In this document: positions 35,102 to 43,045 of the stretch, piece by piece | Layout of the letters: every line of letters starts with the position of its first letter | How positions within the stretch are numbered: the first letter of the stretch is position 1 | NCBI RefSeq assembly: GCF_000243415.2 | Contig: NZ_KI912270.1 | Span: 2,232,001 to 2,296,000 of the forward strand | Direction: 5' to 3' | Length of the DNA stretch: 64,000 bases | DNA from: Mycolicibacterium tusciae JS617 | GTDB taxonomy: Bacteria; Actinomycetota; Actinomycetes; Mycobacteriales; Mycobacteriaceae | Position numbers and translations under genes: made by a program | The notes under the pieces: generated by a model | Databases searched by the model: none | What the model was told of the DNA's origin: nothing | What the model saw: the letters and a program-made list of their open reading frames with translations, nothing else

Positions 35102-36412
35102 TCAAGGACGTGCAGTAAACAAGCTGACGAGCGCTGCAACGGCTGCGGTGCGTCGAGACGAGGGCCGAACCCGGCCGCGTTTCATTCGTTGCCCAGCACG
35201 GTTCGCGGTTGCCGTCGCCAATCCTCGCCGTTGCGTACCGAACTCGTGGGTTACGCGGATCTGGGCAAGCATCGGCACGTCGCGGAACTTCTCCTCGGAC
35301 GCCGTCTCGGGCGCATCGTCGGAGCTCGCTGTGAGGAAGCGGTCCGGTAGGGACAGCTTGCAGATGGTCCGAACGGTGTGCCAGAACTGACGAATCAACG
35401 GTCCGGTCGTATAGGGCAAATCGTGTTCAGCCAACAGCGCCCGGACTCGCGCCGAAATCTCAGGAAGCCTGTTGCTCGGTAGGTCCGGGAAGAGGTGGTG
35501 CTCGATCTGGTAGCAGAGGTTTCCACTCATCAGCCGCAGGACAGGGCCGGCATCGAAGTTCGCGGTGCCGAGCATCTGCCGCAGATACCACTCCGGTTTC
35601 GTCTCGTTCTCCACGGTCTCCGGAGTGAACTTCTCGGCGCCGTCGACGAAGTGCCCGCACACGATCACGATGTAGGCCCACCCGTTACGGAAACCGGCCG
35701 CGATCAGATTCGCCAGGAACGTCCGCAGAAAGCGACGTCCACTCAGCGCCGGATAAAACAGATAATCCTTGGCGGCCTGGCGACCCATCTTGCGGAACAT
35801 GGCGCGCTTCAGCTCGGCCTTTTCCTCTTCGGTCGCCTGATCCCGTTGTTCTGCGGCCAGGTTGTGCAGCGCGATGCCCCACTCGAAGACGACCGACAGG
35901 CCGACCGCCCGCAACGGAGCCCACAAGTAACCCGGCTTCCACTCCTGGTCACGACTGACGCGGATGACGCCGAACCCGAGGTCGTCATCCATGCCGATCA
36001 CATTGGAGTAGACGTGGTGGCGGTAGTTGTGGGCGTAGCGCCATTGCGACGACGGGCTGACCATGTCCCACTCCCACGTATTGGAGTGGATCTCCGGGTC
36101 ATTCATCCAATCCCACTGTCCGTGGGTGATGTTGTGACCGAGCTCCATGTTCTCGATGCATTTCGCTGCGAGCAGCCCAAGCGTGCCGGCCATCCAGCCG
36201 GCCTTGCCCCTGCTGGCCCAGATCGTCAGCCGGGAGGCGACTTCGAGGCAGCGTTGGAAACGTATGACCCGCTTGATGTAGGCGCGGTCGTTGGCGCCCA
36301 GCGACCCCTCGATATCACGACGGATCTCATCCAGCGACGACCCGAGGGCCTCGACGTCCGCTTCGCTCAGGTGGGCGTATTCAGCTACTTCGGCGATGGC
36401 AACGCTGATCAC
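35102..36412 (-). CDS. DesA3-like membrane fatty acid desaturase
   Basis: About 436 residues. All three histidine boxes of acyl-CoA desaturases are present: 'GHNITHGQWDWMNDPEIHSN', 'HNYRHHVYSN' and 'QIEHHLFPDLPSNR', with hydrophobic segments between them. It resembles mycobacterial DesA3 (the delta-9 stearoyl-CoA desaturase, oleate synthesis) throughout. DesA3 needs a separate reductase that is not encoded here. The GTG at 36412 aligns with the DesA3 N terminus; a GTG at 36517 would add 35 unrelated residues. A 9-bp perfect hairpin overlaps this start region. The C terminus is extended by an Arg-rich tail. Divergent from a TetR gene. Confidence 0.9.
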   Translation of the reverse strand: MISVAIAEVAEYAHLSEADVEALGSSLDEIRRDIEGSLGANDRAYIKRVIRFQRCLEVASRLTIWASRGKAGWMAGTLGLLAAKCIENMELGHNITHGQWDWMNDPEIHSNTWEWDMVSPSSQWRYAHNYRHHVYSNVIGMDDDLGFGVIRVSRDQEWKPGYLWAPLRAVGLSVVFEWGIALHNLAAEQRDQATEEEKAELKRAMFRKMGRQAAKDYLFYPALSGRRFLRTFLANLIAAGFRNGWAYIVIVCGHFVDGAEKFTPETVENETKPEWYLRQMLGTANFDAGPVLRLMSGNLCYQIEHHLFPDLPSNRLPEISARVRALLAEHDLPYTTGPLIRQFWHTVRTICKLSLPDRFLTASSDDAPETASEEKFRDVPMLAQIRVTHEFGTQRRGLATATANRAGQRMKRGRVRPSSRRTAAVAALVSLFTARP

Positions 36413-36433
36413 ATCCCATCGGAAGATGGGATG
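36412..36433. promoter_or_regulatory. Hairpin/operator at the desaturase start
   Basis: Perfect inverted repeat CATCCCATC (36412-36420) and GATGGGATG (36425-36433) with a 4-nt loop. On the mRNA strand the second arm, GATGGGAT, is also the only purine-rich ribosome site before the GTG, so the structure could block translation or serve as an operator. Confidence 0.5.
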
Positions 36434-36727
36434 GCGCCCGTCGATGCGGGCTGAATTCTCCGTGTGAAACGGGGCCGGCGAGAGAGCCGCGCAATGGCAC
36501 ACTCCGTCCCGGGTCACGGCGACGTCTTCACCGTGGATGGCTCAATGTAGCCATAGCGACGCGCGAGTGCACAATCGGGACGCCGGCGCCCCGTATTGAT
36601 AGGTGTATCGGGACGAATTGGCAGCCAATCCGAGATACACGCGTCGCACGCGCAGGATCTTTATCCCTTCACCATTCGCTGACAGTCGTCATTGACAGGC
36701 GTCAGCCAAAGGTCGTAGGGTGCGGAT
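36434..36727. other. Divergent intergenic region, desaturase/TetR
   Basis: About 300 bp before the divergent desaturase and TetR genes. It contains the inverted repeat at 36603-36640 and an AT-rich stretch (36655-36690) suitable for promoters. If the desaturase really starts at 36517, the left third is coding. No other gene is seen. Confidence 0.45.
36603..36640. promoter_or_regulatory. Nested inverted repeat, candidate TetR operator
   Basis: GTGTATC (36603-36609) pairs with GATACAC (36634-36640); inside it lies the perfect palindrome TTGGC-a-GCCAA (36618-36628). It lies 88 bp before the TetR start in the divergent region. Confidence 0.5.
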
Positions 36728-37357
36728 ATGTCGCCATCGACCGTCACAGCTGGCCATTCATCGCCCACGGCAGGTGCGCGAGAGGCGAAACGCCTTGCCA
36801 CGCGGGCCAGATTGTTCGACGCCGCACTTGCCGAGATCGGGCGGTCCGGTCTTGCGGGTGCAGACGTCAGCACGATCGCTTCGGCCGTCGGGGTGGCAAG
36901 GGGAACGTTCTACTTCCACTTCCCCACCAAGGAGCACGTCGTCGTCGAGGCGGAGCGCGCCGAAGAGGCGAAGATCGCTGCCCAACTCGGCGCAAAACGG
37001 TCGGAGTTGAAAGATCTGCCCTCGATGCTCTCGGAATTGGTCCGCGAGGTGCTGGCCGCCGAGCAGCGCATGGGCCCCGTCATCTTTCGCGACATGTTGG
37101 GGTTGCACTTCTCCTCGACCCGTCCTGTGGACGACGAATTGAGTGAACATCCGCTGGCGGACTTCCTGATAGACGCGATCGCCGAGGCTCAACACGCGGG
37201 ACAGGTGGCAGTCGACGCAGACGCGGGTGAACTCGCGCTGTTCTTTCTCACCGGGCTTTTCGCATTACTGACCACCGACACGAGCGCGCCCAGTGCTCGT
37301 GCGGCACTTATGGACCGATACGTGAAGACGATCGTTTCAGGAATGGAGTCACGATGA
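36728..37357 (+). CDS. TetR-family transcriptional regulator
   Basis: A 209-residue TetR regulator: HTH at about 22-70 ('RARLFDAALAEIGRSGLAGA', 'SAVGVARGTFYFHFPTKEHVV'), then a helical ligand-binding domain. Its stop overlaps the start of the diiron-protein gene by 4 bp (ATGA), so the two are translationally coupled. The divergent DesA3-like gene and the inverted repeat between them point to control of lipid desaturation, an inference from position. Confidence 0.88.
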   Translation: MSPSTVTAGHSSPTAGAREAKRLATRARLFDAALAEIGRSGLAGADVSTIASAVGVARGTFYFHFPTKEHVVVEAERAEEAKIAAQLGAKRSELKDLPSMLSELVREVLAAEQRMGPVIFRDMLGLHFSSTRPVDDELSEHPLADFLIDAIAEAQHAGQVAVDADAGELALFFLTGLFALLTTDTSAPSARAALMDRYVKTIVSGMESR

Positions 37358-38178
37358 ACGACACCGGCATTGAGGGCTACCGCGTCTTCTTGGAGCGCCG
37401 CGATGGTGCAGCCGACTTGTTGAACAGACGGTTGGAGCGCCGTGAGGAATTCTTCAACGATCTCGAGTCGAACCCCGTGCGGTCGGCACGTCCGGCGGAC
37501 CGGGGGGTATTCGCGCGGAATTTGCGCCGCCGCGTGCCCGGGCCCGACGTGGACCGAAAGATGCTCTTTCTCTTGGCCACCGCCAAACTGAACCAGGCCG
37601 AGCGGTTCGGCGTCGGCCTCGGCGAGACGTACGGACTCAACAGCGGTGACGACCTGCCGCCCGAGCGGGTTTACCTCGAACTCGAAGAGCACTATCACAC
37701 CCGGCTGTTGGCGTATGTGCTCGACATCTTCGGTCTGCCGTTCCAGGTCGTTGCGCCACCGTTCGTGTTGCGCCAGTTCGTGAAGATTGGCGTGTTTCTC
37801 CCCGAGCGACTGGGGTTTCTGTTCGTGGGCGCAGCAGAGATGGCGGGCTGCGTGATGTTTGACGAGCTGCGCCGGGTCGGCATCGAGTTGTTCTCGGACG
37901 AACCAGAGGTTGCCGCACGCATCGAGCAGCTCTACAGCGAGATCCTCACCGACGAGGTCGGCCATGTCGGCTATTGCGCTGCCCGCTGCAGTCCGACGGA
38001 GCGAGCGTTGATGCGACGGCTTTACCCGCGCATCGCACGCCTATTCGCGCGCCAGACCTACGAGATCAGCCTTCTTACCGATCGCGAGAAACTTCACGCG
38101 CGCCTTGACAGGCCATTCGATGTCGAGGAGCTCACCGCCGGGCTCACCAACGAGACGTTCCTTGCCGCCCATCCCTGA
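37354..38178 (+). CDS. Ferritin-like (putative diiron) protein of unknown function
   Basis: A 274-residue helical protein with the layout of a ferritin-like diiron enzyme. Candidate ligands are Glu83 (KLNQAERF), Glu112 and His115 (ELEEHYHTRLL), Glu162 (GAAEMAG) and Glu201-x2-His204 (LTDEVGHVGY). Such proteins include N-oxygenases, rubrerythrin-like and alkane/fatty-acid-modifying enzymes. The coupling to a TetR gene and divergence from a desaturase make an acyl-chain oxidation or oxygen-linked role plausible. The specific reaction is unknown. Confidence 0.82.
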   Translation: MNDTGIEGYRVFLERRDGAADLLNRRLERREEFFNDLESNPVRSARPADRGVFARNLRRRVPGPDVDRKMLFLLATAKLNQAERFGVGLGETYGLNSGDDLPPERVYLELEEHYHTRLLAYVLDIFGLPFQVVAPPFVLRQFVKIGVFLPERLGFLFVGAAEMAGCVMFDELRRVGIELFSDEPEVAARIEQLYSEILTDEVGHVGYCAARCSPTERALMRRLYPRIARLFARQTYEISLLTDREKLHARLDRPFDVEELTAGLTNETFLAAHP

Positions 38179-38180
38179 TC

Positions 38181-38642
38181 TCAGCGCAACGTAGTGGCGA
38201 TGTGAATCTCCGACGTCAGGGTCTGATGAATAGGACAGCGCCCGGCGATCAGCAGTAGCCGCTGCCGTTGGGTCTCCTCGAGATCGCCGATCAGCTCGAT
38301 GTCGAGATCAATGTGATCGATCATTCCGATGCGCGTTTCGCACTCCGCACAATCGTCGGCATGAATACGCGAGTGCCGCAACGTTACTCGCACCTGATCG
38401 AGTGGCCAGTCCTTGCGACTGGCGTACATCCGCACCGTCATAGAGGTACAGGCGCCGAGCGCCCCGAGCAGCAGATCGTAGGGAGTCGGTCCCGCATCGT
38501 CGCCGGTCGGTCGCGGCTCGTCGGAAAGCAGTTCATGGTCGCCAACGGTGATGCGCTGGGTGAATGTTCCCGTGCCCGTCCCGGCGACCACGACGGTGCC
38601 TTCTGACGAGTCCGCATCGCCTGCAGACTCCGGTGTTGTCAT
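38181..38642 (-). CDS. OsmC-family protein
   Basis: A 153-residue OsmC/Ohr-superfamily protein with the two conserved cysteines in 'LGALGACTSMTVRMYA' and 'GRCPIHQTL'. OsmC proteins are thiol peroxidases detoxifying organic hydroperoxides; this short form resembles the YhfA-like subgroup. The ATG at 38642 has an AAGGAGGTC ribosome site and is preferred over a GTG seven codons earlier. It ends 2 bp from the convergent diiron gene. Confidence 0.9.
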   Translation of the reverse strand: MTTPESAGDADSSEGTVVVAGTGTGTFTQRITVGDHELLSDEPRPTGDDAGPTPYDLLLGALGACTSMTVRMYASRKDWPLDQVRVTLRHSRIHADDCAECETRIGMIDHIDLDIELIGDLEETQRQRLLLIAGRCPIHQTLTSEIHIATTLR

Positions 38643-38794
38643 GCCGACCTCCTTGGTGTGCACCGAGCCTGGAGCGACTCCGGGTACCAGTGTCGATCGT
38701 CGACCTTATCGGCGGCAGAGGCGGGATCGGGTCCTTTCCATCGCCAGACCACACCTGCTGCCGAGAGTCCCGTCGCCAGGTCCAGAATGAGCGG

Positions 38795-39952
38795 ATGCGA
38801 TTCGGAAACTTCATGGCTCCCTTCCACCCAACCGGACAGAACCCGACGCTCGCCATCGAGCGAGATCTCCAACTGATCGCGGCAATGGATGAGCTCGGAT
38901 TCCACGAGGCGTGGATCGGCGAACACCATTCCGCAGGCTTCGAAATCATCGCGTCTCCGGAGGTGTTCATCGCCGTCGCCGCCGAGCGGACCAAGCACAT
39001 CAAGCTCGGCACAGGGGTCAGCTCGCTGCCGTACCACAACCCCTTGATGCTGGCCGATCGCATGGTTCTGCTCGACCACCTCACGCGAGGCCGGGTCATG
39101 CTGGGCTGTGGGCCAGGACAGCTCACGTCGGACGCCCACATGCTGGGCATCCCGGCGGACGAGCAGCGACCGCGCATGGAGCAGAGCCTTGACGCGATCA
39201 TGCGGCTACTCCGCGGCGAAACCGTGACGATGGAAACCGCCGGATTCACCCTTCAGGACGCCCGGCTGCAGCTGAAGCCTTACAGCGACCCCTGCTTCGA
39301 TGTCGCTGTCGCGGCGTCCTTCTCCCCCACTGGTCCACGAGGCGCGGGTAAGCACGGCATTGGCATGTTGTCGATCGCGGCGACCGCGAAGCAAGGAATG
39401 GATCTCCTCGCCCACCACTGGTCGACGTGGCAGGAGGTCGCCGCCGACCACGGCCATGTCGCCGACCGCTCCAAGTGGCGCCTCGTCGGCCCGATGCACC
39501 TTGCCGAGACTCGCGAGCAGGCCGAACGTGACGTCGAATACGGCATCGCGGAGTTCTCGCGCTACTTCCGTCACATCCTGCCTGCGGGGCCGGTTCAGGG
39601 CGATACCGTCGCGGAGATCATCGCCAACAACCGCGAGTCCGGTTTCGCGGTGATCGGGACACCCTCGGACGCGGTCGCCAAGATCGAGGAGTTGGTGGAA
39701 GCAAGCAACGGGGGCTTTGGCGCGTTCCTTCTGTTCGACCATGACTGGGCCCCGCCGGCCGCGAAGCTCAAGAGCTATGAACTCTTCGCGCAGTATGTGA
39801 TTCCGCATTTCACCGGCCAGCTCGAGGGGCCAGCGGACTCGGCCGACTGGGTGATCGGAAGCGGTACCGAGTTCGTCGACCGTGCGTCGCACGCCATCGG
39901 CAAAGCAATCGAGGATCACGCAGCGGAACGAGCAGCACGTTCTGCCACGTAA
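38795..39952 (+). CDS. LLM-class flavin-dependent oxidoreductase
   Basis: A 385-residue luciferase-like monooxygenase: 'MRFGNFMAPFHPTGQNP', 'FHEAWIGEHHSAGFEIIASP', 'GCGPGQLTSDAHMLGI' and 'FGAFLLFDHDWAPP'. It is of the alkanal-monooxygenase-like type with FMN from a reductase, related to limonene-type and dibenzothiophene-type enzymes. The ATG at 38795 gives the normal family N terminus; an open frame further upstream is not homologous. Divergent from osmC. The substrate is unknown. Confidence 0.88.
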   Translation: MRFGNFMAPFHPTGQNPTLAIERDLQLIAAMDELGFHEAWIGEHHSAGFEIIASPEVFIAVAAERTKHIKLGTGVSSLPYHNPLMLADRMVLLDHLTRGRVMLGCGPGQLTSDAHMLGIPADEQRPRMEQSLDAIMRLLRGETVTMETAGFTLQDARLQLKPYSDPCFDVAVAASFSPTGPRGAGKHGIGMLSIAATAKQGMDLLAHHWSTWQEVAADHGHVADRSKWRLVGPMHLAETREQAERDVEYGIAEFSRYFRHILPAGPVQGDTVAEIIANNRESGFAVIGTPSDAVAKIEELVEASNGGFGAFLLFDHDWAPPAAKLKSYELFAQYVIPHFTGQLEGPADSADWVIGSGTEFVDRASHAIGKAIEDHAAERAARSAT

Positions 39953-39958
39953 TCGAAG

Positions 39959-40008
39959 CGTTGACAGTGAGCGATAGTCAACGGCGTTGACCGTGAGCAG
40001 TAGTCAAC
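39959..40008. repeat. Tandem pair of stem-loop repeats
   Basis: CGTTGAC...GTCAACG at 39959-39983 and CGTTGAC...GTCAAC at 39985-40008. Each is a 6-7-bp stem with an 11-12-nt loop, and the loops (agtgagcgata, cgtgagcagta) are similar too, so the two units are a duplication of about 26 bp. They lie 7 bp after the LLM stop and may act as terminator or operator. Confidence 0.6.
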
Positions 40009-40462
40009 AGCGTCGGGCCGTGTTCGCAACGCACCTCATACTTCGAATATTTGATCAAATGCGCGTTGCACGGGCCGCAGCTCCGTCACCGGAGTGACCC
40101 CAGACGGGCACGAAAAATAGCGGGAGCCTCACCGATCACTTTGCCCACCCCAGCGCAGAAATTTGCAGGACCGGGCACGCGGTCGGTGTTGTATCTGCGC
40201 ATCGAGGTCCCGCCGAGATGCCGGCGAAACACCTCAGCAACCCCATGCCCATCCGACAGCAGATCATGGGCCGCAGCGATACCGGTCACTCGAGTAGGTA
40301 GCCCCCCACAGCGGTTGACTCTGATGTAAATTCACGCTCGCTCGTTTCATGACTTGGCAACGACCCGGTTTTACCTGCTAACCCTCGCGTTACGGACAGC
40401 TCGGCCGGCTCCGGTCCGCACCGACAGCCACGCCCTGGTTAGCCCAGTGAATCTCTTGCATT

Positions 40463-40485
40463 TAAGGTTAGGCTCAGCTAACCTT
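40463..40485. promoter_or_regulatory. IdeR-like iron box upstream of the porin gene
   Basis: TAAGGTTAGGCTCAGCTAA (40463-40481) matches 16 of 19 positions of the IdeR consensus TTAGGTTAGGCTAACCTAA as I know it. The same DNA forms the perfect inverted repeat AAGGTTAG-N6-CTAACCTT (40464-40485). It lies 43 bp before the porin start, so iron-dependent repression is likely. Confidence 0.68.
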
Positions 40486-40527
40486 CAGCTGCCATTTGGC
40501 AAATTCACAGGCTCAACAGGAGACAAC

Positions 40528-41964
40528 GTGCAACTCGCAGTTCAGGCCGACTCGCCGGTTTACGACTTCTCGCCCAGCCACTCGACGTCGAGTCGCCGCA
40601 GCACCAAGTTCATGGTTGCTGGCGTCGCGATGGCAAGTGCCGGCGTAATCGCGGTCAGCCCGGTCACCCCCCTGCCCAATGTTCAGGATGTCCAAGAGCG
40701 CGCCGCACACGCCGTGGTCCAGCTCACGGCGACCGCCAACCCGCTGGTCGTGTGGCAGCAGACCATCGCCGCAACTCTCGGCAATCTGCAGACCCTGGCC
40801 GTCGGGGCCGAAGGGGCCTTCGGCGCGGCGGGACAGCAGCTGGCCACTGGCGGGATCTTCCAGGAGATCGTTAACGTTCTGGTGCTCAACACACTGAATC
40901 CGGGCCCTTTGCTGGGGCAGATCGCCGGCTTCCAGACGCGCTTTGGTCCCACCATTGATACGGCGCTGAACGACACCATCACGAAGGTGAATACCGCCGC
41001 GTCGCAGTTGCCGGGCGTCCTGCAGGAAGCGGGCTACTACCTGTCGCAGGGCCAATTTGTCGAGGCATTCTCCAAGGTCAACGGTTGGTTCGTGCTCAGC
41101 GTCCTTGGCGGCATCCGCCCGCTGATCCCGATCCTCTCGATCCCCGCCCAGTTCGTAGGGGCCCTTCCCGGCGTGGACAGACTGGACAACCTGCTCGATA
41201 TCGTGTCGGAGTTTGCCCTCACCAAGGCCATTTTCGAACCACTCGTCGGCGCAGCCCTGCAAACCGCGGAGATTTTTGACGCCACGCGGATCGCTTTGAC
41301 GGCCGGTGACTTCGGAACCGCGTTCAACGAGTTGGTGAACCTGCCGGCCCGGGTGGCCAACGCCCTTCTCAACGGGATCACGCCGGCCGGCACCACCACT
41401 CAGTGGCAGGGTCTGATTCGGGGCGGCCTTGGTACCTACCTGCTGGTTACGCTGCCCAACCAGATTGCAGCAGCGTTGACGCCTCCGGCCCCGGTCGTGA
41501 ACAACGCTCTCGCCGAGGGCGGGCCGAACGCTTTCAGCTTCGGCGGCGACACCGTCACGATCAGCACCGGCCCCGAGGGCGGCGGCCCCGTTGGGGGCAT
41601 CGACGGCCAGGAAGGCGACATCCAAGACCCAGAAGCCAAGGCCAAGGCCGACGCAGAGGCCGCAGCCGCAGCAGCCGAAGCAGCCGAAGCGGACGCCGCA
41701 GCCAAGGCCGAAGCAGAGGCCGCCGCCGAAGCCGAAGCCGCCGCCGCAGCCGCCGAAGCCGAAGCCGAAGCCGCCGCCGCAGCCAAAGCCGAAGCCGAAG
41801 CCGCCGCCGCAGCAGCCGAGGCGGAGGCGAAGGCCAAGGCCGAAGCGGAAGCCGCAGCCGCCGCAGCCGCCGCAGCCGAAGGTGCTGAGAACGAAGACAA
41901 CACAGAAGAGGAAGACAACACAGAAGAGAAGAAAGACAAGCCTGCCGAAGCCGACGACGCCTAG
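40528..41964 (+). CDS. gjpA: GjpA-type outer membrane porin with Ala/Glu/Lys-rich tail
   Basis: A 478-residue protein starting at GTG 40528 after ACAGGAGA. The start (QLAVQADSPVYDFSPSHS, then SSRRSTKFMVAGVAMASAG) matches mycobacterial proteins annotated as outer-membrane porin GjpA, which are exported to the mycomembrane. The body (~60-345) is helical and hydrophobic with many small residues. From about residue 370 it ends in a low-complexity Ala/Glu/Lys repeat (AEAEAAAAA-type), then an acidic EDNTEEEDNTEEKK tail. An IdeR-like box lies upstream and a strong terminator downstream. Function as a porin is inferred from family naming. Confidence 0.8.
   Translation: MQLAVQADSPVYDFSPSHSTSSRRSTKFMVAGVAMASAGVIAVSPVTPLPNVQDVQERAAHAVVQLTATANPLVVWQQTIAATLGNLQTLAVGAEGAFGAAGQQLATGGIFQEIVNVLVLNTLNPGPLLGQIAGFQTRFGPTIDTALNDTITKVNTAASQLPGVLQEAGYYLSQGQFVEAFSKVNGWFVLSVLGGIRPLIPILSIPAQFVGALPGVDRLDNLLDIVSEFALTKAIFEPLVGAALQTAEIFDATRIALTAGDFGTAFNELVNLPARVANALLNGITPAGTTTQWQGLIRGGLGTYLLVTLPNQIAAALTPPAPVVNNALAEGGPNAFSFGGDTVTISTGPEGGGPVGGIDGQEGDIQDPEAKAKADAEAAAAAAEAAEADAAAKAEAEAAAEAEAAAAAAEAEAEAAAAAKAEAEAAAAAAEAEAKAKAEAEAAAAAAAAAEGAENEDNTEEEDNTEEKKDKPAEADDA
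41637..41880 (+). repeat. Low-complexity Ala/Glu/Lys-coding repeat inside gjpA
   Basis: About 240 bp of degenerate GCC/GAA/GCA codons encoding alternating Ala-Glu-Ala-Lys runs. Its simple composition leaves long open frames on all strands here that are not genes. Confidence 0.85.
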
Positions 41965-41972
41965 GCACTTGC

Positions 41973-42011
41973 GAAAGGACGGCCCCCTCGGCAACGAGGG
42001 GGCCGTCTTTC
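41973..42011 (+). terminator. Strong stem-loop terminator after gjpA
   Basis: ACGGCCCCCTCG (41979-41990) and CGAGGGGGCCGT (41995-42006) form a perfect 12-bp stem with a GCAA tetraloop, extended by GAAAG/CTTTC. CTTTCGTT follows. It is a good intrinsic terminator 9 bp after the stop codon. Confidence 0.88.
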
Positions 42012-42312
42012 GTTGACGGGTGAGTCCAGGATCAGCACAGCCTCATCGGTTTCGCGTCAGCGAGACGTCGGCAGCATGCCGCCCCTCGCCGCCCTGCTGG
42101 CATCGACCCCGGTGCGTGGAAACCGGCCAATAGTCGATGCGCTTGCCTGCCTGGTCACGGGCCCCTTCGCGGTCCATAAAGCGCACGGGAGGGTCGACGG
42201 GTTTTTGGGATCGGTAGCCCTTCAGACTCTGTCTACTCATTGCCATGACCGGCGCCGCACAGGTGGCGCCATGACTCGCAGGAACACCGACACGACACGA
42301 AAGGAGCCAGCC
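42012..42312. other. Leader region before the phospholipid/ABC operon
   Basis: 301 bp between the gjpA terminator and the CDP-alcohol transferase start. No gene is convincing. Likely promoter elements lie near TTCAGACTC...TACTCAT (42221-42241). Two GGCGCC palindromes occur at about 42252 and 42266. Confidence 0.4.
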
Positions 42313-43044
42313 GTGAACGCGCACGTCACTAGTCACATCCCCACCCAGCCAACGACGCCAAGGGCAGCGCGCTCGACTGGCCTCTACGCGCTGAAGCCGT
42401 GGTTCACCGGGCGTTTGACCTTCGCCGTCAACGCCGCTGTGGATCGGCGGATATCCCCGGACTCCTTCACCGTCGCAGGCGTTGTCGCGGCCGGTGCGGC
42501 CGGCGTCGCAGTCGCATTCGGCTACTGGCCGCTCGCGGCAGTGTTCATGGTGCTGCGGCTGGCAGGCGCCAACCTCGACGGCGCGGTCGCCCGCGCCCGC
42601 GGGGTGAGCCGTCCGTGGGGCTTCGTCGTCAACGAGATCGGTGACCGCACCTCGGATCTGCTGGCCTTCGCCGGCCTGGCCGTGTTGGCCGCGCAGCAGC
42701 ACGGTCCCGGTCTGAACTGGCTGTCCTGGCCAGTGGTTCTGGTATCGGTGGCCGCCCTTGCCGCGACGCTCCCGACTTTCGCATCGTTGGCCGCGGCAGG
42801 CGCAGGTGCAACCCGCCGCAACGGCGGCCCGCTCGGCAAGACCGAACGTTGCCTATTCGTGGTGCTGGCCACCGGGTTTCCGGCGCTGATACCGTTCCTG
42901 ATGGGACTGCTGGCTGTCGGTTCACTGATCACCGCGGTGCTGCGCTTGCAGGCAGCACACCGCGAGTTGACGGCGCAGCCAACGGACGAACCGATTGCCG
43001 ACCTGGTGCCATTTGAGCGCGCTACTCGCTCCGAGGCAGCCTGA
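42313..43044 (+). CDS. CDP-alcohol phosphatidyltransferase-family protein (YnjF/YnbA-like)
   Basis: A 243-residue membrane protein with about five to six helices. The CDP-alcohol transferase motif is present in a variant form: the sequence ANLDGAVARARG...GFVVNEIGDRTSD has Ala and Asn where the first and third Asp of D-x2-DG-x2-AR-x8-G-x3-D-x3-D are expected. I recall the same 'NE-x-GD-x2-SD' variant in YnbA/YnjF-type proteins. GTG at 42313 has an AAAGGAG site. It is 1 bp before a CdsA-like gene, matching the E. coli ynbA-ynbB order. Confidence 0.85.
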   Translation: MNAHVTSHIPTQPTTPRAARSTGLYALKPWFTGRLTFAVNAAVDRRISPDSFTVAGVVAAGAAGVAVAFGYWPLAAVFMVLRLAGANLDGAVARARGVSRPWGFVVNEIGDRTSDLLAFAGLAVLAAQQHGPGLNWLSWPVVLVSVAALAATLPTFASLAAAGAGATRRNGGPLGKTERCLFVVLATGFPALIPFLMGLLAVGSLITAVLRLQAAHRELTAQPTDEPIADLVPFERATRSEAA

Positions 43045-43045
43045 C

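Larger units (their letters stand above)
39953..40527. other. Long intergenic region with hairpins and an IdeR-like box
   Basis: 575 bp before the porin gene. It starts with two similar ~25-bp stem-loops (39959-40008), then a 12-bp palindrome ATTTGATCAAAT (40049-40060) flanked by GCAACGC/GCGTTGC, and ends with the IdeR-like box. Short open frames on both strands (for example 40086-40289 minus) are not convincing; they may be remnants of a decayed gene. Confidence 0.5.

Noticed and set aside
40051..40329. Small gene in the region before the porin, on either strand
   Set aside because: The frames have no ribosome site, no recognisable domain and overlap structured repeats; at most a decayed fragment.
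40513..41994. Long open frame antisense to the porin
   Set aside because: Produced mainly by the GC-rich Ala/Glu/Lys repeat; the product is Gly/Phe low complexity without homology, and it runs through the terminator and ribosome site of the porin gene.
42313..43044. CDP-alcohol transferase as a dead enzyme because two motif Asp are changed
   Set aside because: The replacement pattern resembles a recognised YnbA/YnjF-type variant, and the gene is in an intact operon with its expected CdsA-like partner, so loss of function is not the simplest reading.
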